Origin: Chitinophaga sp. Ak27
GTDB lineage: Bacteria; Bacteroidota; Bacteroidia; Chitinophagales; Chitinophagaceae
DNA: 64,000 nt
NCBI RefSeq assembly: GCF_012726295.1
Contig: NZ_JABAOB010000002.1
Span: forward strand, 310,001 to 374,000
Reading direction: 5' to 3'
Made by a program: the position numbers and the translations under genes. Of this stretch, positions 52,939 through 61,929 are shown piece after piece. The notes under the pieces were generated by a model. That model did not search any database. It was not told the DNA's origin and saw only the letters and a list, made by a program, of their open reading frames with translations. Position 1 is the stretch's first letter, and each line of letters opens with the position of its first letter.

Positions 52939-53113
52939 CACTATTTGTGTATGTGATTACGACAAAGCCCTTCTGTATGGAGAAGGAGCTTTGTCTTTTA
53001 ATGCTTACATTAGGTTGGTTATCAATGGAATCAATTTGATTACCTGCGCGCCTACTTCAATGGTTGCCCGCTTTTTGCTTCCCCTTTCCGGCAAGTTTTA
53101 CTAACTTGCGCGA

Positions 53114-54097
53114 ATGAATTTTCTTGAAGTCTTCAATATCAGCAAACAACAGCACGGCGCATATATTTTAAAGAATGTCAGCTTTACACAACACCAGTTT
53201 CAAAAGGTAGTGATTGCCGGAGAAACAGGTTCCGGAAAAAGCTCCCTGATGAAAATTGTAGGAGGCATGGGACAGGCCGATGAAGGTACGGTCATGTTTG
53301 AAGGAAAGCGGGTGAGGGGCGCCCTGGAAGTGCTCATCCCGGGCCATCCGGGCACAGCGTACCTGTCGCAGCACTTTGAACTGAGGAATAATTACCGCGT
53401 AGAGGAAATTCTGTCTTATGCCAATAAGCTCACGGAAGAATCAGCCAACGAAGTATACGAGGTGTGCAGGATCAGCCACCTGCTGAAAAGAAAGACAGAC
53501 CAGCTGTCGGGTGGAGAAAAGCAGCGTATTGCCATGGCCCGGTTGCTGATAGGCGCACCGCGCCTGTTTTTACTGGATGAGCCTTATTCTAATCTCGACA
53601 TGATCCATAAAAGCATCCTGAAGAATGTAATCAGCGATATCAGTGAAAGACTGGGTATTACCTGTATGCTGATTTCCCACGATCCTATAGATATACTGCC
53701 CTGGGCCGACCAGATCCTGGTGATGAAAGATGGGGAAATTGTACAGCAGGGCACTCCCAGGGAAATTTACAACCAGCCGGTGAGTGAATATGTAGCGGGA
53801 TTGTTTGGGAAATACAACCTGATTGCGCCAGCTAAGGCCGGCATACTGGAAGGACTACCAGGTATTACCCGTAATGGTAAGCACATTTTTATCCGGCCGG
53901 AGGACTTTAAAGTAGTGCGTACCAAAAAAGACGCGATTCCCGGTAAAGTAAAGGAACTCAGTTTTTACGGCAGCTTCCTGGAGGCAGAAATAGCATTGGG
54001 TAACGAAATCGTTACCATTAAAACGGCTAATGCCGGGCTGAAGAAGGGTGCTTCCGTGCAGGTAGCTGTAGACCCGGAAGCGGTGTGGTATTTTTAA
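53114..54097 (+). CDS. ABC transporter ATP-binding protein with TOBE domain
   Basis: A 327-residue ATPase. Walker A is GETGSGKSS, the signature is QLSGGEKQRIAMARLL, and Walker B is RLFLLDEPYSNLD, then the switch His in LISHDPIDILP. Residues ~245-327 form a TOBE-type regulatory domain (HIFIRPEDFKVV). This is the PotA/FbpC/ThiQ-like import class, but no permease or binding-protein gene is next to it, so it must work with components encoded elsewhere. It starts 175 bases after the M19 gene. Confidence 0.85.
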   Translation: MNFLEVFNISKQQHGAYILKNVSFTQHQFQKVVIAGETGSGKSSLMKIVGGMGQADEGTVMFEGKRVRGALEVLIPGHPGTAYLSQHFELRNNYRVEEILSYANKLTEESANEVYEVCRISHLLKRKTDQLSGGEKQRIAMARLLIGAPRLFLLDEPYSNLDMIHKSILKNVISDISERLGITCMLISHDPIDILPWADQILVMKDGEIVQQGTPREIYNQPVSEYVAGLFGKYNLIAPAKAGILEGLPGITRNGKHIFIRPEDFKVVRTKKDAIPGKVKELSFYGSFLEAEIALGNEIVTIKTANAGLKKGASVQVAVDPEAVWYF

Positions 54098-54108
54098 CCA
54101 GACTTTAT

Positions 54109-54501
54109 TTATCTTCTTTCCGCAAAGCCATTATAGGGCTTGTTACGCAGCATATCCCAGGTTCTATCGTAGGATACAATATAATGAACGATTACCACAG
54201 CGGCGAGGATAATGCTCCATTGGGGATGTTCCATTACGCGGAGCCCCCATACGGCCAACCCGAATAATATCCACTCCAACAGTAATCTTGCTTGTCCGGG
54301 GATAGCTACGGGTGCTTCTTTCGGATCATTAGGAACACGGAAGACGCCCCAGAGAGTGGCTGCGCTGAGCGGAAAACCCAACGCCAGCACATATCGCAAC
54401 CAGCTATCGGCGCCCATCTGCCAGCCCCAGAGGCCCAGTATCACTAACATAATAATTTCCAGTAAGAAACGTACAGCTAAGTTGACGGGATTGGTATTCA
54501 T
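54109..54501 (-). CDS. YrdB/DUF2568-family membrane protein
   Basis: A 130-residue protein with four hydrophobic segments (NLAVRFLLEIIMLVILGLWG, VLALGFPLSAATLWGVF, LLLEWILFGLAVWGL, IILAAVVIVHYIV) and the RVPNDPKEAPVAIPG loop typical of YrdB. Function is unknown. It converges with the ABC ATPase gene and is divergent from the SGNH esterase gene. Confidence 0.8.
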   Translation of the reverse strand: MNTNPVNLAVRFLLEIIMLVILGLWGWQMGADSWLRYVLALGFPLSAATLWGVFRVPNDPKEAPVAIPGQARLLLEWILFGLAVWGLRVMEHPQWSIILAAVVIVHYIVSYDRTWDMLRNKPYNGFAERR

Positions 54502-54567
54502 ATCGTTGACTATTCCGAAATAAATATATTTCTTTTATCTTAACGGCTTGGTGTTAATTAAATTGTT

Positions 54568-55233
54568 ATGAGAAAAAATTTATTGCTGCTGTGCCTGGCC
54601 TGTCTGTATGCAAGCGCTGGCCTCTTTGCACAGTCGCCACTACGGTTTGAAAAGGATATCCATACGATCCGGGACTTTGATAAAATGTATGCGCCGGCGC
54701 CGCATCCTATTTTATTTGTGGGGAGTTCTTCTATCCGCAAATGGGACGACCTGGAACGGAATTTTAGCAGCTATGTAGTGATGAACAGGGGTGTTGGCGG
54801 GGCTGAAACCAACGATGTAACTTACTATGCCAATGACATCATTTTTCCCTATGCGCCCCGGCAGATAGTGATTTATGTGGGAGAAAATGATTTGCCGCAT
54901 GCTACTGTTACCGCCGATACTATGCTGCTACGCTTTCAGCAGCTGTATGGCGCTATCCGCGCTAAGCTGCCGGCTATCCCCATCATTTATATTTCCATTA
55001 AGCCCAGTCCTTCCCGCGCCGCATTTTTAGAGAAAGCAAAGCAGACCAATGCGCTGATCAAAAATTTCCTGGCAAAGGAAAAACAATCCGTTTTTGTAGA
55101 TATCTACTCCAAAATGCTGGATAAATCTGGGCAGCCGCGTAAGGAACTATTCCTGGACGATATGTTGCACATGAACAAACAAGGATACGCAATATGGGAA
55201 AAGGCCATACAGCCGTACCTGTTGCATAAATAA
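54568..55233 (+). CDS. SGNH/GDSL-type esterase, exported
   Basis: A 221-residue exported hydrolase (signal peptide ending SAGLFAQ). SGNH blocks are block I LFVGSSSIRKWDDL (nucleophile Ser), block II NRGVGGAETND, block III VIYVGENDL, and block V LDDMLHMNKQGY (Asp and His). It resembles acetylhydrolases acting on glycans or platelet-activating-factor-like esters. A Gfo/Idh/MocA gene follows after 7 bases, suggesting joint work on an acylated sugar. Confidence 0.85.
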   Translation: MRKNLLLLCLACLYASAGLFAQSPLRFEKDIHTIRDFDKMYAPAPHPILFVGSSSIRKWDDLERNFSSYVVMNRGVGGAETNDVTYYANDIIFPYAPRQIVIYVGENDLPHATVTADTMLLRFQQLYGAIRAKLPAIPIIYISIKPSPSRAAFLEKAKQTNALIKNFLAKEKQSVFVDIYSKMLDKSGQPRKELFLDDMLHMNKQGYAIWEKAIQPYLLHK

Positions 55234-55240
55234 AAGCAGT

Positions 55241-56326
55241 ATGCGTATAGTTTTCATCACTTTCCTGTTGCTGCTGACCTGGCAAATAAGCTGGTCGCAA
55301 TCGTTACGGGTAGCCGTGGCCGGTGTATCGCACGGCCATGCGGGTTTCATCCTGGGCCGCCCCGATAAAGGGGATATCCAGATAGCGGGCATTTACGAAC
55401 CGGATGTTGCCGTAGCAAAATTGCGCGCAAAGCAATACCATCTGCCGGAAAATATTTTTTATACGAACCTGGCGGAAATGTTGGATGCGGTGAAGCCCGC
55501 TGCGGTGCTGGCATTTGGTTCCATTAAAGCTCACCGGGAAGTAGTGGAGGCAGCAGCGCCCCGGCATATACATATCATGGTAGAAAAGCCGCTGGCCACC
55601 ACCGTGGCGGATGCGGTGTATATGGACTCCCTTGCCCGCAGATATGGAGTACATCTGCTCACCGACTATGAAACCAGCTGGTATCCGTCTGTTGCCAAAA
55701 CGTTCCAGTTGGTCGAGGATAGCAGTTTCGCCGGAAAGATCAGGAAGGTAACTATCAACGATGGGCACCAGGGGCCTAAAGAAATAGGCTGCGGGCCTGA
55801 ATTCCTAGCCTGGCTCACCGACCCGGTGCTGAACGGTGGGGGCGCCCTGATGGACTTTGGCTGCTATGGCGCCAACCAGATGACTTACCTGGTAAGGAAT
55901 CGTTTGCCCGTTTCCGTTACCGCGGTAGCCCGGCATTATAAACCACAGGTATACCCCAAAGTGGAAGACGATGCCACCATCCTGGTAGACTATGGAGATA
56001 CACAGTGTACCATACAGGCCTCCTGGAACTGGACTTTCAGCCGTAAAGACATGGAAATATACGGCGACAAAGGCTATCTCATTGCGGCCGATAAAAATAC
56101 GCTGGTACAACGTAATAACGAACGGGCGCCTGCTACTGCCCGGCATATAACGGCAACGGATATACGGGTATATGAGGATCCTTTCCGCTACCTGATCGAT
56201 GTATTGAATGGTACAGTGAAAATGCCGGCCTATGGCTTATATGCGCCGGAAAACAACGTGATCGTGGTGCGTATCCTGGAGGCAGCCCGGGAGTCGGTGC
56301 GTACCGGTAAAACTATTAAATTCTGA
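55241..56326 (+). CDS. Gfo/Idh/MocA-family oxidoreductase, exported
   Basis: A 361-residue oxidoreductase with a Sec-type signal (MRIVFITFLLLLTWQISWSQ) instead of a Tat signal. The Rossmann start is LRVAVAGVSHGHAGFI, the conserved lysine motif is IMVEKPLATTVADAV, and the C-terminal domain has GGALMDFGCYGANQMTYL. Export of an NAD-binding enzyme is unusual; members bind the cofactor tightly. It sits between an SGNH esterase and a zinc-ribbon protein in one operon. The likely substrate is a sugar, unspecified. Confidence 0.85.
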   Translation: MRIVFITFLLLLTWQISWSQSLRVAVAGVSHGHAGFILGRPDKGDIQIAGIYEPDVAVAKLRAKQYHLPENIFYTNLAEMLDAVKPAAVLAFGSIKAHREVVEAAAPRHIHIMVEKPLATTVADAVYMDSLARRYGVHLLTDYETSWYPSVAKTFQLVEDSSFAGKIRKVTINDGHQGPKEIGCGPEFLAWLTDPVLNGGGALMDFGCYGANQMTYLVRNRLPVSVTAVARHYKPQVYPKVEDDATILVDYGDTQCTIQASWNWTFSRKDMEIYGDKGYLIAADKNTLVQRNNERAPATARHITATDIRVYEDPFRYLIDVLNGTVKMPAYGLYAPENNVIVVRILEAARESVRTGKTIKF

Positions 56327-56330
56327 TACA

Positions 56331-56714
56331 ATGGGACTCCGGGTTTTTGTTTGTAAGCAATGCCATGAAATGCAGCGGATGTCTACAGCCGATCTGTTGC
56401 TACCGGAAGTAATATGCAGCCACTGTGGGCACGTTACCAAACATTCTCCCAAAGCGCAGGAGCGAACCCGGAACATGCTGGCAGAAAATAGCTGGTATGC
56501 CGGGTTCCTGGAGTTGTTGCTGTCGATGGAGGAGCAGCTGGGCATTGATTATGCCGACGAAGATTTCCCGGCGCCATTCGTAACATACCGGCAGCTGATG
56601 GCAGTTACACTGCAACGATGTCATCATACTATCACAGAACAGGAGCTGATAGCGCTGATTACCAGGCTCACAGGCGCTCCAATCGCCGACCTGGACAGTC
56701 CTTTGTCCTGCTGA
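56331..56714 (+). CDS. Small zinc-ribbon protein of unknown function
   Basis: A 127-residue protein with two CxxC pairs (CKQC near residue 8 and CSHC near residue 30) forming a probable zinc ribbon, followed by a helical domain rich in acidic residues. It has no signal peptide. I do not recognise the family. It begins 4 bases after the Gfo/Idh/MocA stop and is probably co-transcribed, although a cytosolic protein seems out of place beside two exported enzymes. Confidence 0.6.
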   Translation: MGLRVFVCKQCHEMQRMSTADLLLPEVICSHCGHVTKHSPKAQERTRNMLAENSWYAGFLELLLSMEEQLGIDYADEDFPAPFVTYRQLMAVTLQRCHHTITEQELIALITRLTGAPIADLDSPLSC

Positions 56715-56957
56715 AAACTTTATATCTCCATAGGATAATATTCTCCCGGATAAAACGTTAATCCCTTTGCAGGTGGATCGCTCCCAACTTTATTTCTCTC
56801 GCGGCGAATAAATGATACTTAGATATTATATGCAAGCTGATGCGATTCAATCGAATCTATTTTGCCCTTATTTTTTTTCTTTTCCTGCGATCTTTTTAGG
56901 TGGAAGATATCGTATCTTAATATTAACAGGGTAGGCGTTAACGTTATTTCATGTTGT

Positions 56958-57467
56958 ATGAAAACAGGTTTTATGAGATCTAATCGCTTCCATATTATTA
57001 GCCTCATTATCATCGTAGGTAGTTTATTTCCCCAGCTTATTGTTCAGGCGCAACAAACGCCCCTATTCAGCAATACGTACCAGCAATTAACCCGCTTTAT
57101 GGATACGGCGTTAATCCCCATGAAAGCCGGAAGTACCAGCCTTGCTTTTTCTATGAAGGCAGAAATAGATCATGGAAATATTACGAAGCTCGATTGCTCC
57201 ACCAATATAGCCAGTGATTTAAAGCCCCGTTTATTCAGGTTGCAGGAATTGGATATCAGGTGGAACAAGTTAACGGGGAAGAGTGGAAAATACTATGTGA
57301 TTATCCCGGTATATTTTATCGTAGAACATTCAACGGGTAAAGTACAACTCAATTCCAAAACGGAATTTACCAACGGATTTTATTATGACGATGGTGATTT
57401 GTTTGACAATAAACCGCTGAACAACTACTTTTTCTTAAAGCCCATCTACCTGCAGCGCTATCTCTGA
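56958..57467 (+). CDS. Exported protein of unknown function
   Basis: A 169-residue protein with a signal peptide (hydrophobic run HIISLIIIVGSLFPQLIVQA). The mature part has alternating beta strands and no recognised catalytic motif. The C-terminus has the pattern KTEFTNGFYYDDGDLFDNKPLNNYFF. The ATG at 56958 is chosen because the upstream extension is not signal-like; 56973 is a second possibility. It overlaps the convergent AraC-type gene by 33 bases. Confidence 0.55.
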   Translation: MKTGFMRSNRFHIISLIIIVGSLFPQLIVQAQQTPLFSNTYQQLTRFMDTALIPMKAGSTSLAFSMKAEIDHGNITKLDCSTNIASDLKPRLFRLQELDIRWNKLTGKSGKYYVIIPVYFIVEHSTGKVQLNSKTEFTNGFYYDDGDLFDNKPLNNYFFLKPIYLQRYL

Positions 57468-57851
57468 GGATGTCATGGCTGCGCGTTGCAGCCGGTATTG
57501 AGAGGGCGTTACTCCTTCAAACCGTTTAAAGAATTTGGTGAAATTGGAATTGTCGAACGTTAGTTTGGTGGCGATTTCCGTGATGCTCAGCTGCGGCATC
57601 TCCAGCATTTTCCTGGCCTCCTCCATCAGCCTCATCTCAAAAAAATAACAGGGCGCTTTACCTGTATGCAGCTTAATGGTATTGCTGAGGTGTACCGGGT
57701 GAATGAATAGCAGCTTCGCAATGTCTTTGATATGATACATATGATCTGCGCTGCCATCCATGATCTGATCCACATGTTTGTTAACCGCTTCAATAAAGGC
57801 AGTGGTGATTTCTGCTTTCCTTGATTGGTATTTCTGAGGAAGTACGGGCAT
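57435..57851 (-). CDS. Short AraC-family HTH protein
   Basis: A 138-residue protein that consists almost only of the AraC double helix-turn-helix (KDIAKLLFIHPVHLSNTIKLHTG; TEIATKLTFDNSNFTKFFKRF), without a sensor domain. The start at 57851 gives a soluble protein. An in-frame upstream ATG (57896) would add a 15-residue hydrophobic stretch, DYLVSLLLIILCI, so a membrane-anchored form cannot be ruled out. The target is unknown. Its 3' end overlaps the exported-protein gene. Confidence 0.75.
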   Translation of the reverse strand: MPVLPQKYQSRKAEITTAFIEAVNKHVDQIMDGSADHMYHIKDIAKLLFIHPVHLSNTIKLHTGKAPCYFFEMRLMEEARKMLEMPQLSITEIATKLTFDNSNFTKFFKRFEGVTPSQYRLQRAAMTSSEIALQVDGL

Positions 57852-57992
57852 GATACATAATATAATGAGTAATAAAGATACTAAATAATCAGGCATCCGA
57901 TTTTTATCGTGTGGAGGAATGGAAAATATTTTAACAAATTAGGAAGGTTACCTTTTTCTGTCTGTTTGTATAAAGTTTAAATTCTCCTTGTT

Positions 57993-58859
57993 ATGCGCCT
58001 TTCATTCTCGTACTTGATGATCCCCGTGCTCTTTTGCTGCGCCTGCAGTGCTAACAGAGCCGAAAAACAGTCCATGGCAGCATATGCTTCCACCGCCGAT
58101 TCCACTACCTTCTCCAATGACATCAGCCGTATTACTTCCACCTCGAGGAAGCGGGTAAAGTCTGCCGATGTACGGTGCCGGGTAGCGAACGTATTTGCTT
58201 CCACCAGTGCATTGGAACAACTGGTAACCCGCTCTGGCGGTGTAGTAGAAGAAAGCAACCTGCAAAACGAATCAGTTGAACAGTACCGCCTGCCTTATTC
58301 GGCCGATTCCGTAAAACGCGTGCAGCTCTATACGCCGGTAGCCAATCTCACCCTGAGAGTGCCGGTCGACAGCCTGGATATGGTGGTCCGTGCGCTTACT
58401 TCCACCGCTGTTTACATTGATCATCGCGTGGTAAAAGACCAGGATATGACCCTGAAATACCTGGCCAGCGCTATGAAGAATGAGCAACAGGAAAACAGTG
58501 CCGGCAAAGCCGTAGCGCCTTCCAAAAAAGGCAATACGCTCGACATTACGGAGTATAACGATCAACGTGGCGAACAGGCAGTAGACCGCCGGATCAGTAA
58601 CCTGACAATCCTGGATGATGTAGCTTACTCGACTTTTACCGTACAGCTTTTTCAGCCCGAATTGGCAGATGTACAGATATTGGTAAACCCCGCGAAGATG
58701 AGCCGTGCAGGCTTCGGAACGGAGTTGGCGGTAGCCCTGCGTGGAGGTGCGGATATATTCCGCAACATTTTACTCTTCTTTGTAGAGCTGTGGCCTTTCC
58801 TGCTGATCGGCGCTGCCGGTTGGATCGGATACCGGAAGCTCTTGTTACGTAAAAGCTAG
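57993..58859 (+). CDS. DUF4349-family lipoprotein
   Basis: A 288-residue protein with an N-terminal lipoprotein-type signal (VLFCCAC, Cys18, a slightly unusual lipobox). The DUF4349 core has ALEQLVTRSGGVVEESNLQN and LTLRVPVDSLDMVVRAL. A C-terminal transmembrane helix (LLFFVELWPFLLIGAAGWIGY) is followed by basic residues. The function is unknown; the family has been linked to envelope stress. Its last four bases overlap the convergent alpha/beta-hydrolase gene. Confidence 0.82.
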   Translation: MRLSFSYLMIPVLFCCACSANRAEKQSMAAYASTADSTTFSNDISRITSTSRKRVKSADVRCRVANVFASTSALEQLVTRSGGVVEESNLQNESVEQYRLPYSADSVKRVQLYTPVANLTLRVPVDSLDMVVRALTSTAVYIDHRVVKDQDMTLKYLASAMKNEQQENSAGKAVAPSKKGNTLDITEYNDQRGEQAVDRRISNLTILDDVAYSTFTVQLFQPELADVQILVNPAKMSRAGFGTELAVALRGGADIFRNILLFFVELWPFLLIGAAGWIGYRKLLLRKS

Positions 58860-59557
58860 TCTTTCTCCAGGAAGGAGGTCAACACTTCATTGAACGCCGC
58901 CGGAAGTTCCATCATAGGCGCATGTCCACATTTTGCCAGCATCACCAGTTCCGCTTGTGGTAACAGGCGCCTGAATTCCTGTGCGACATCCGGCGGCGTA
59001 ATTTTATCATCTTCTCCCCAGATCAGCAAGGTGCGGGTGGGGATGTGCGGCAGCAGGCTGGCTACATAATTACGATTGGCCGACTTGGCCATTTTTACAA
59101 TCCGGAAACATTTGCGGGCATTGGTGGTAGTACTGAATACTTCTGCCACCAGGGTGTCAGTAGCAGTGGCAGGATCATAGAAGGTGTAAGCCACCCGTTC
59201 GCGGATATAGTCGTAGCTACCACGCTTAGGATAACTACCCATACTGGTGTTTTCGTATAGTCCGGAGCTGCCGGTTAATACCAGGCTGGCCACTTTCTCA
59301 GGGCGCCGGTGGGTATACAGGATGGCTACATGACCTCCCAGTGAATTACCTACCAGGATTACATTTTCCAGCCCTGCCGAAGTTATATACTGGTCGAGAA
59401 ATTGTACAAGATATTCCAGGTTATCTCCGGGATGCTCATCATAGATAGGCAGCGCAGGGATATGAATGTCGTATTGTGCAGAGAAGTGATTCACAACGCC
59501 TTCCCAGTTACTAAGCCCGCCGAATAGTCCGTGCAATAAAAGCATGCTTTGTTTCAT
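58856..59557 (-). CDS. Alpha/beta-hydrolase
   Basis: A 233-residue hydrolase: oxyanion HGLFGGLSNW, nucleophile Ser in VGNSLGGHV, acid Asp in WGEDDKITP, and His in KCGHAPMME. It is probably cytosolic and acts on esters or similar small substrates. The ATG at 59557 gives the family start MKQSMLLLHG; longer forms begin inside the Crp/Fnr gene. It follows that regulator by 50 bases on the same strand. Confidence 0.85.
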   Translation of the reverse strand: MKQSMLLLHGLFGGLSNWEGVVNHFSAQYDIHIPALPIYDEHPGDNLEYLVQFLDQYITSAGLENVILVGNSLGGHVAILYTHRRPEKVASLVLTGSSGLYENTSMGSYPKRGSYDYIRERVAYTFYDPATATDTLVAEVFSTTTNARKCFRIVKMAKSANRNYVASLLPHIPTRTLLIWGEDDKITPPDVAQEFRRLLPQAELVMLAKCGHAPMMELPAAFNEVLTSFLEKD

Positions 59558-59607
59558 ACCTTTTTTGCATACAAAACTATAGTGCGGATTACATGAAGGG
59601 CGTGATT

Positions 59608-60216
59608 TCAATCACAAACGTTGCGGGCACGGTTCAGTAGCAGCAACCTGGCCCTGCTAACAGCTTCCCGGCTGGTATACAGGTAGCGGGCAATGTTGGT
59701 AAGCGATATTTTTTGGATGATGGCAGGGCGTTTTTCCAGCAGGAATTTATACCGTTGTAAAGGACTTTTCAGGGAAAGGATATATTGATGTTCTGACTGT
59801 TGCTCCAGCAGCTCCTGGAACAGCTGAAGATTTACATGTAGCAGGTTCATGTGCAGGGCATAGAGCGGTTGTATTTTTTTGATATTGATTTTTAACACCA
59901 CGGCATCTTCTACCGCAACAATGCTCAGCGCAGACGGGACCTTTTTATTGTAGCTTTCGCAATTGGCGAGAAAGTCATTCGGGAAACTGAACTTTACAAT
60001 TTTTTCGTTGCCTTCTTCGTCGAAGATGGCAAATTTGAACATCCCGGATATAACAAAAGCAGAATACCTGGCTACCTTTCCATAGCGTAAAAAGGCATCT
60101 CCTTTTTTTATATGTTTTATGGTGGCAATGGAATCCAGCAGCTGCCATTCTGCTAATGTTACTACCGGGTATTTTTTCATTAATTGATCATACCAGGCCG
60201 GCAATGCATGTGTCAT
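59608..60216 (-). CDS. Crp/Fnr-family transcriptional regulator
   Basis: A 202-residue regulator. The cyclic-nucleotide-binding-like domain (HIKKGDAFLRYGKVARYSAFVI) occupies residues ~25-125, and the winged helix includes SLTNIARYLYTSREAVSRAR. No Fe-S cysteine set is visible, so it is not an Fnr oxygen sensor. It may control the adjacent alpha/beta-hydrolase gene. Confidence 0.88.
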   Translation of the reverse strand: MTHALPAWYDQLMKKYPVVTLAEWQLLDSIATIKHIKKGDAFLRYGKVARYSAFVISGMFKFAIFDEEGNEKIVKFSFPNDFLANCESYNKKVPSALSIVAVEDAVVLKINIKKIQPLYALHMNLLHVNLQLFQELLEQQSEHQYILSLKSPLQRYKFLLEKRPAIIQKISLTNIARYLYTSREAVSRARLLLLNRARNVCD

Positions 60217-60250
60217 CGAAGCAATCGGTTTGACTGCAATATAAACATTC

Positions 60251-60715
60251 TTATTTTCTGGCCTGATCGCGTAATGTTTTTACCTTATCATGTGCCTGTT
60301 TCAGCAAAGCCTTTTGCTGGGTAAGCAATTCCCGTATGTACGCAGGCATCGTTTCCAGGTCGAGCGAATCCTGGTAAGCCTGCAATACGGCGTCTTCTGT
60401 GGCTTCACAGTTGGCAAGTATTGTTCTGCGGTCATGCCCGGAAAACAATGCTTTTACCTCTGACCAGGCCCGGTATATTTTACCGGCAGCGGTGGTACCG
60501 GTTTCCATGGTACCTCCGTTGGCTTGTACTTCATTGCCCAAAGCATTCCGGAGCTGATGACTTTCCGTGATCATGGCAGAGAAAACAGGTTTGAGGTCTG
60601 CATCGGTGGGAGGTAATTCCCGTAGCGCCTTTTCATAACCGGCAATGCGGTCGTTGTTGATGCCAATTAGGTCGTTCAATATTTCGTTGGTAACGGCGGC
60701 GGTTATTGTTTCCAT
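60251..60715 (-). CDS. DUF2383 (PA2169-type) four-helix-bundle protein
   Basis: A 154-residue helical protein. It opens ILNDLIGINNDRIAGYEKAL and contains the NCEATEDAVLQAYQDSL segment, typical of DUF2383, a ferritin-like relative of unknown function commonly induced by stress. It stands 34 bases upstream of the Crp/Fnr gene on the same strand, so the two may be co-transcribed. Confidence 0.8.
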   Translation of the reverse strand: METITAAVTNEILNDLIGINNDRIAGYEKALRELPPTDADLKPVFSAMITESHQLRNALGNEVQANGGTMETGTTAAGKIYRAWSEVKALFSGHDRRTILANCEATEDAVLQAYQDSLDLETMPAYIRELLTQQKALLKQAHDKVKTLRDQARK

Positions 60716-60975
60716 GAGTAATATTAATTTGATGTAATGTAATATCGGCCATAAAACATGCCAACAGGTTTATTTACGGTCACAGAAATATACAAGGAAG
60801 CGGGCGTTTTTGTTTGATTGTCACGGGGTGTTTTGTGTTACAGCCTGGTTTTTCCGGCCGGCTTTCTGGCCCTCAGCAACCGGCGCCAGGCGGTAGTAAG
60901 ATGGAATACGAGGTGTGGAGGCCTTTAAACAGTATGTGGCGGAACATCATCTACCACCCTGTAAGCGAACCCGGC

Positions 60976-61818
60976 TTAAAACAGTTTTCCTTGCAGCGCT
61001 TCTGCTGTTATAACAGGTAACGGTGTTGTTACTACAGTTTCGCCGGAGTTGGCAGCGCTGATGGCGTATACGGCCGTTTCCTGGTACCGGGAGGCTACTA
61101 TAATCTGTGTGCCGTTGGCATGCTGATCAAAAAGTGCCTGTACCAGGTCGGGATTGTTATTATCGCGGGAGAGATGGGCGAGCAGGAGATGGCTCATAAA
61201 TGCCGGGCGGTGCGTCGTAAATATTTCCAGCGCCTGGCGGTTGGATAAGTGGCCCTTTCCTCCACGGATGCGGTTCTTCAGGTAGTACGGATACCGGCCT
61301 TTTTCCAGCATTTCTTCATCGTAATTAGCTTCCAGGAAGGCAGCATGGCATTGCTGGAAATGGCGGACTACATGTTCACACGGAGCGCCAATATCCGTAA
61401 AGATGCCAATGGTAACGGCGTTACCACTCACTACAAAGCTGTGGGGCTCCGAGGCATCATGATGTTTTGGAAATGCGGTAACAGACAGGCTGCCTACCGG
61501 GATGGCCTCATACGGGTTAAAATCCACTACCAGCTGGGCATCGAGTGACAGGCCGCCATGGGTAAGGGTACCGGGAGTAATGTATACTGGCAGCCGGTAT
61601 TTTTTTGCCAGCACTTCTACTCCCCGGATATGATCACTATGCTCGTGGGAGATAAAGATCGCCTTTACTTTTTTCATGGTAAGCCCCAGGCGGGTCATCC
61701 GCTTCTCCGTTTCACGGCAGGAAATACCTGCGTCTATCAATACTGCCTCGCTGTCATTCCCGATATAATAACAGTTCCCGTTGCTTCCCGAATTCAATGA
61801 AGTAATAAATAGCGACAT
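60976..61818 (-). CDS. MBL-fold metallo-hydrolase (YycJ/WalJ-like)
   Basis: A 280-residue metallo-beta-lactamase-fold enzyme. The opening SLNSGSNGNCYYIGNDSEAVLIDAG and the metal motif ISHEHSDHIRGVEVL (HxHxDH) are typical of the YycJ/WalJ exonuclease-like group, with a later His in LLLAHLSRDNNNPDL. It is probably cytosolic and acts on nucleic acid. A -7-like element lies 5 bases before the start, suggesting a very short leader. Confidence 0.85.
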   Translation of the reverse strand: MSLFITSLNSGSNGNCYYIGNDSEAVLIDAGISCRETEKRMTRLGLTMKKVKAIFISHEHSDHIRGVEVLAKKYRLPVYITPGTLTHGGLSLDAQLVVDFNPYEAIPVGSLSVTAFPKHHDASEPHSFVVSGNAVTIGIFTDIGAPCEHVVRHFQQCHAAFLEANYDEEMLEKGRYPYYLKNRIRGGKGHLSNRQALEIFTTHRPAFMSHLLLAHLSRDNNNPDLVQALFDQHANGTQIIVASRYQETAVYAISAANSGETVVTTPLPVITAEALQGKLF

Positions 61819-61823
61819 GCCGA

Positions 61824-61831
61824 CAAAGGTA
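61824..61831 (-). promoter_or_regulatory. Putative -7 element for the MBL-fold gene
   Basis: On the minus strand this reads TACCTTTG, matching TAnnTTTG, 5 bases before the ATG. Transcripts would be nearly leaderless. Confidence 0.35.
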
Positions 61832-61900
61832 AAATTTCATGTCGAGATTTGATGATGCATTAACCGCTTCCCGGAAGATTATTTTAGAGAGTTGTTTGTT

Positions 61901-61923
61901 AATTTGCAACATTGTTGCAAATT
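61901..61923 (+). promoter_or_regulatory. Perfect 23-base palindrome, Fur/Zur-type 7-1-7 operator candidate
   Basis: Arms of 11 bases (61901-61911 and 61913-61923) are exact complements around a single T at 61912. The core TGCAACA-T-TGTTGCA has the 7-1-7 layout of Fur-family sites. It overlaps a -7-like TTAATTTG (61899-61906) and ends 6 bases before the Lgt ATG. COG0523 genes, one of which lies in this operon, are often Zur-controlled. Confidence 0.65.
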
Positions 61924-61929
61924 TGCAGA

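Noticed and set aside
60814..61020. A 68-residue plus-strand frame in the gap before the MBL-fold gene
   Set aside because: It overlaps the convergent MBL-fold gene, shows no known pattern and has a poor amino acid composition for a gene.
61912..61929. TTG upstream start for lgt
   Set aside because: It lies within the palindrome and would add only six residues; the ATG at 61930 fits the family start.
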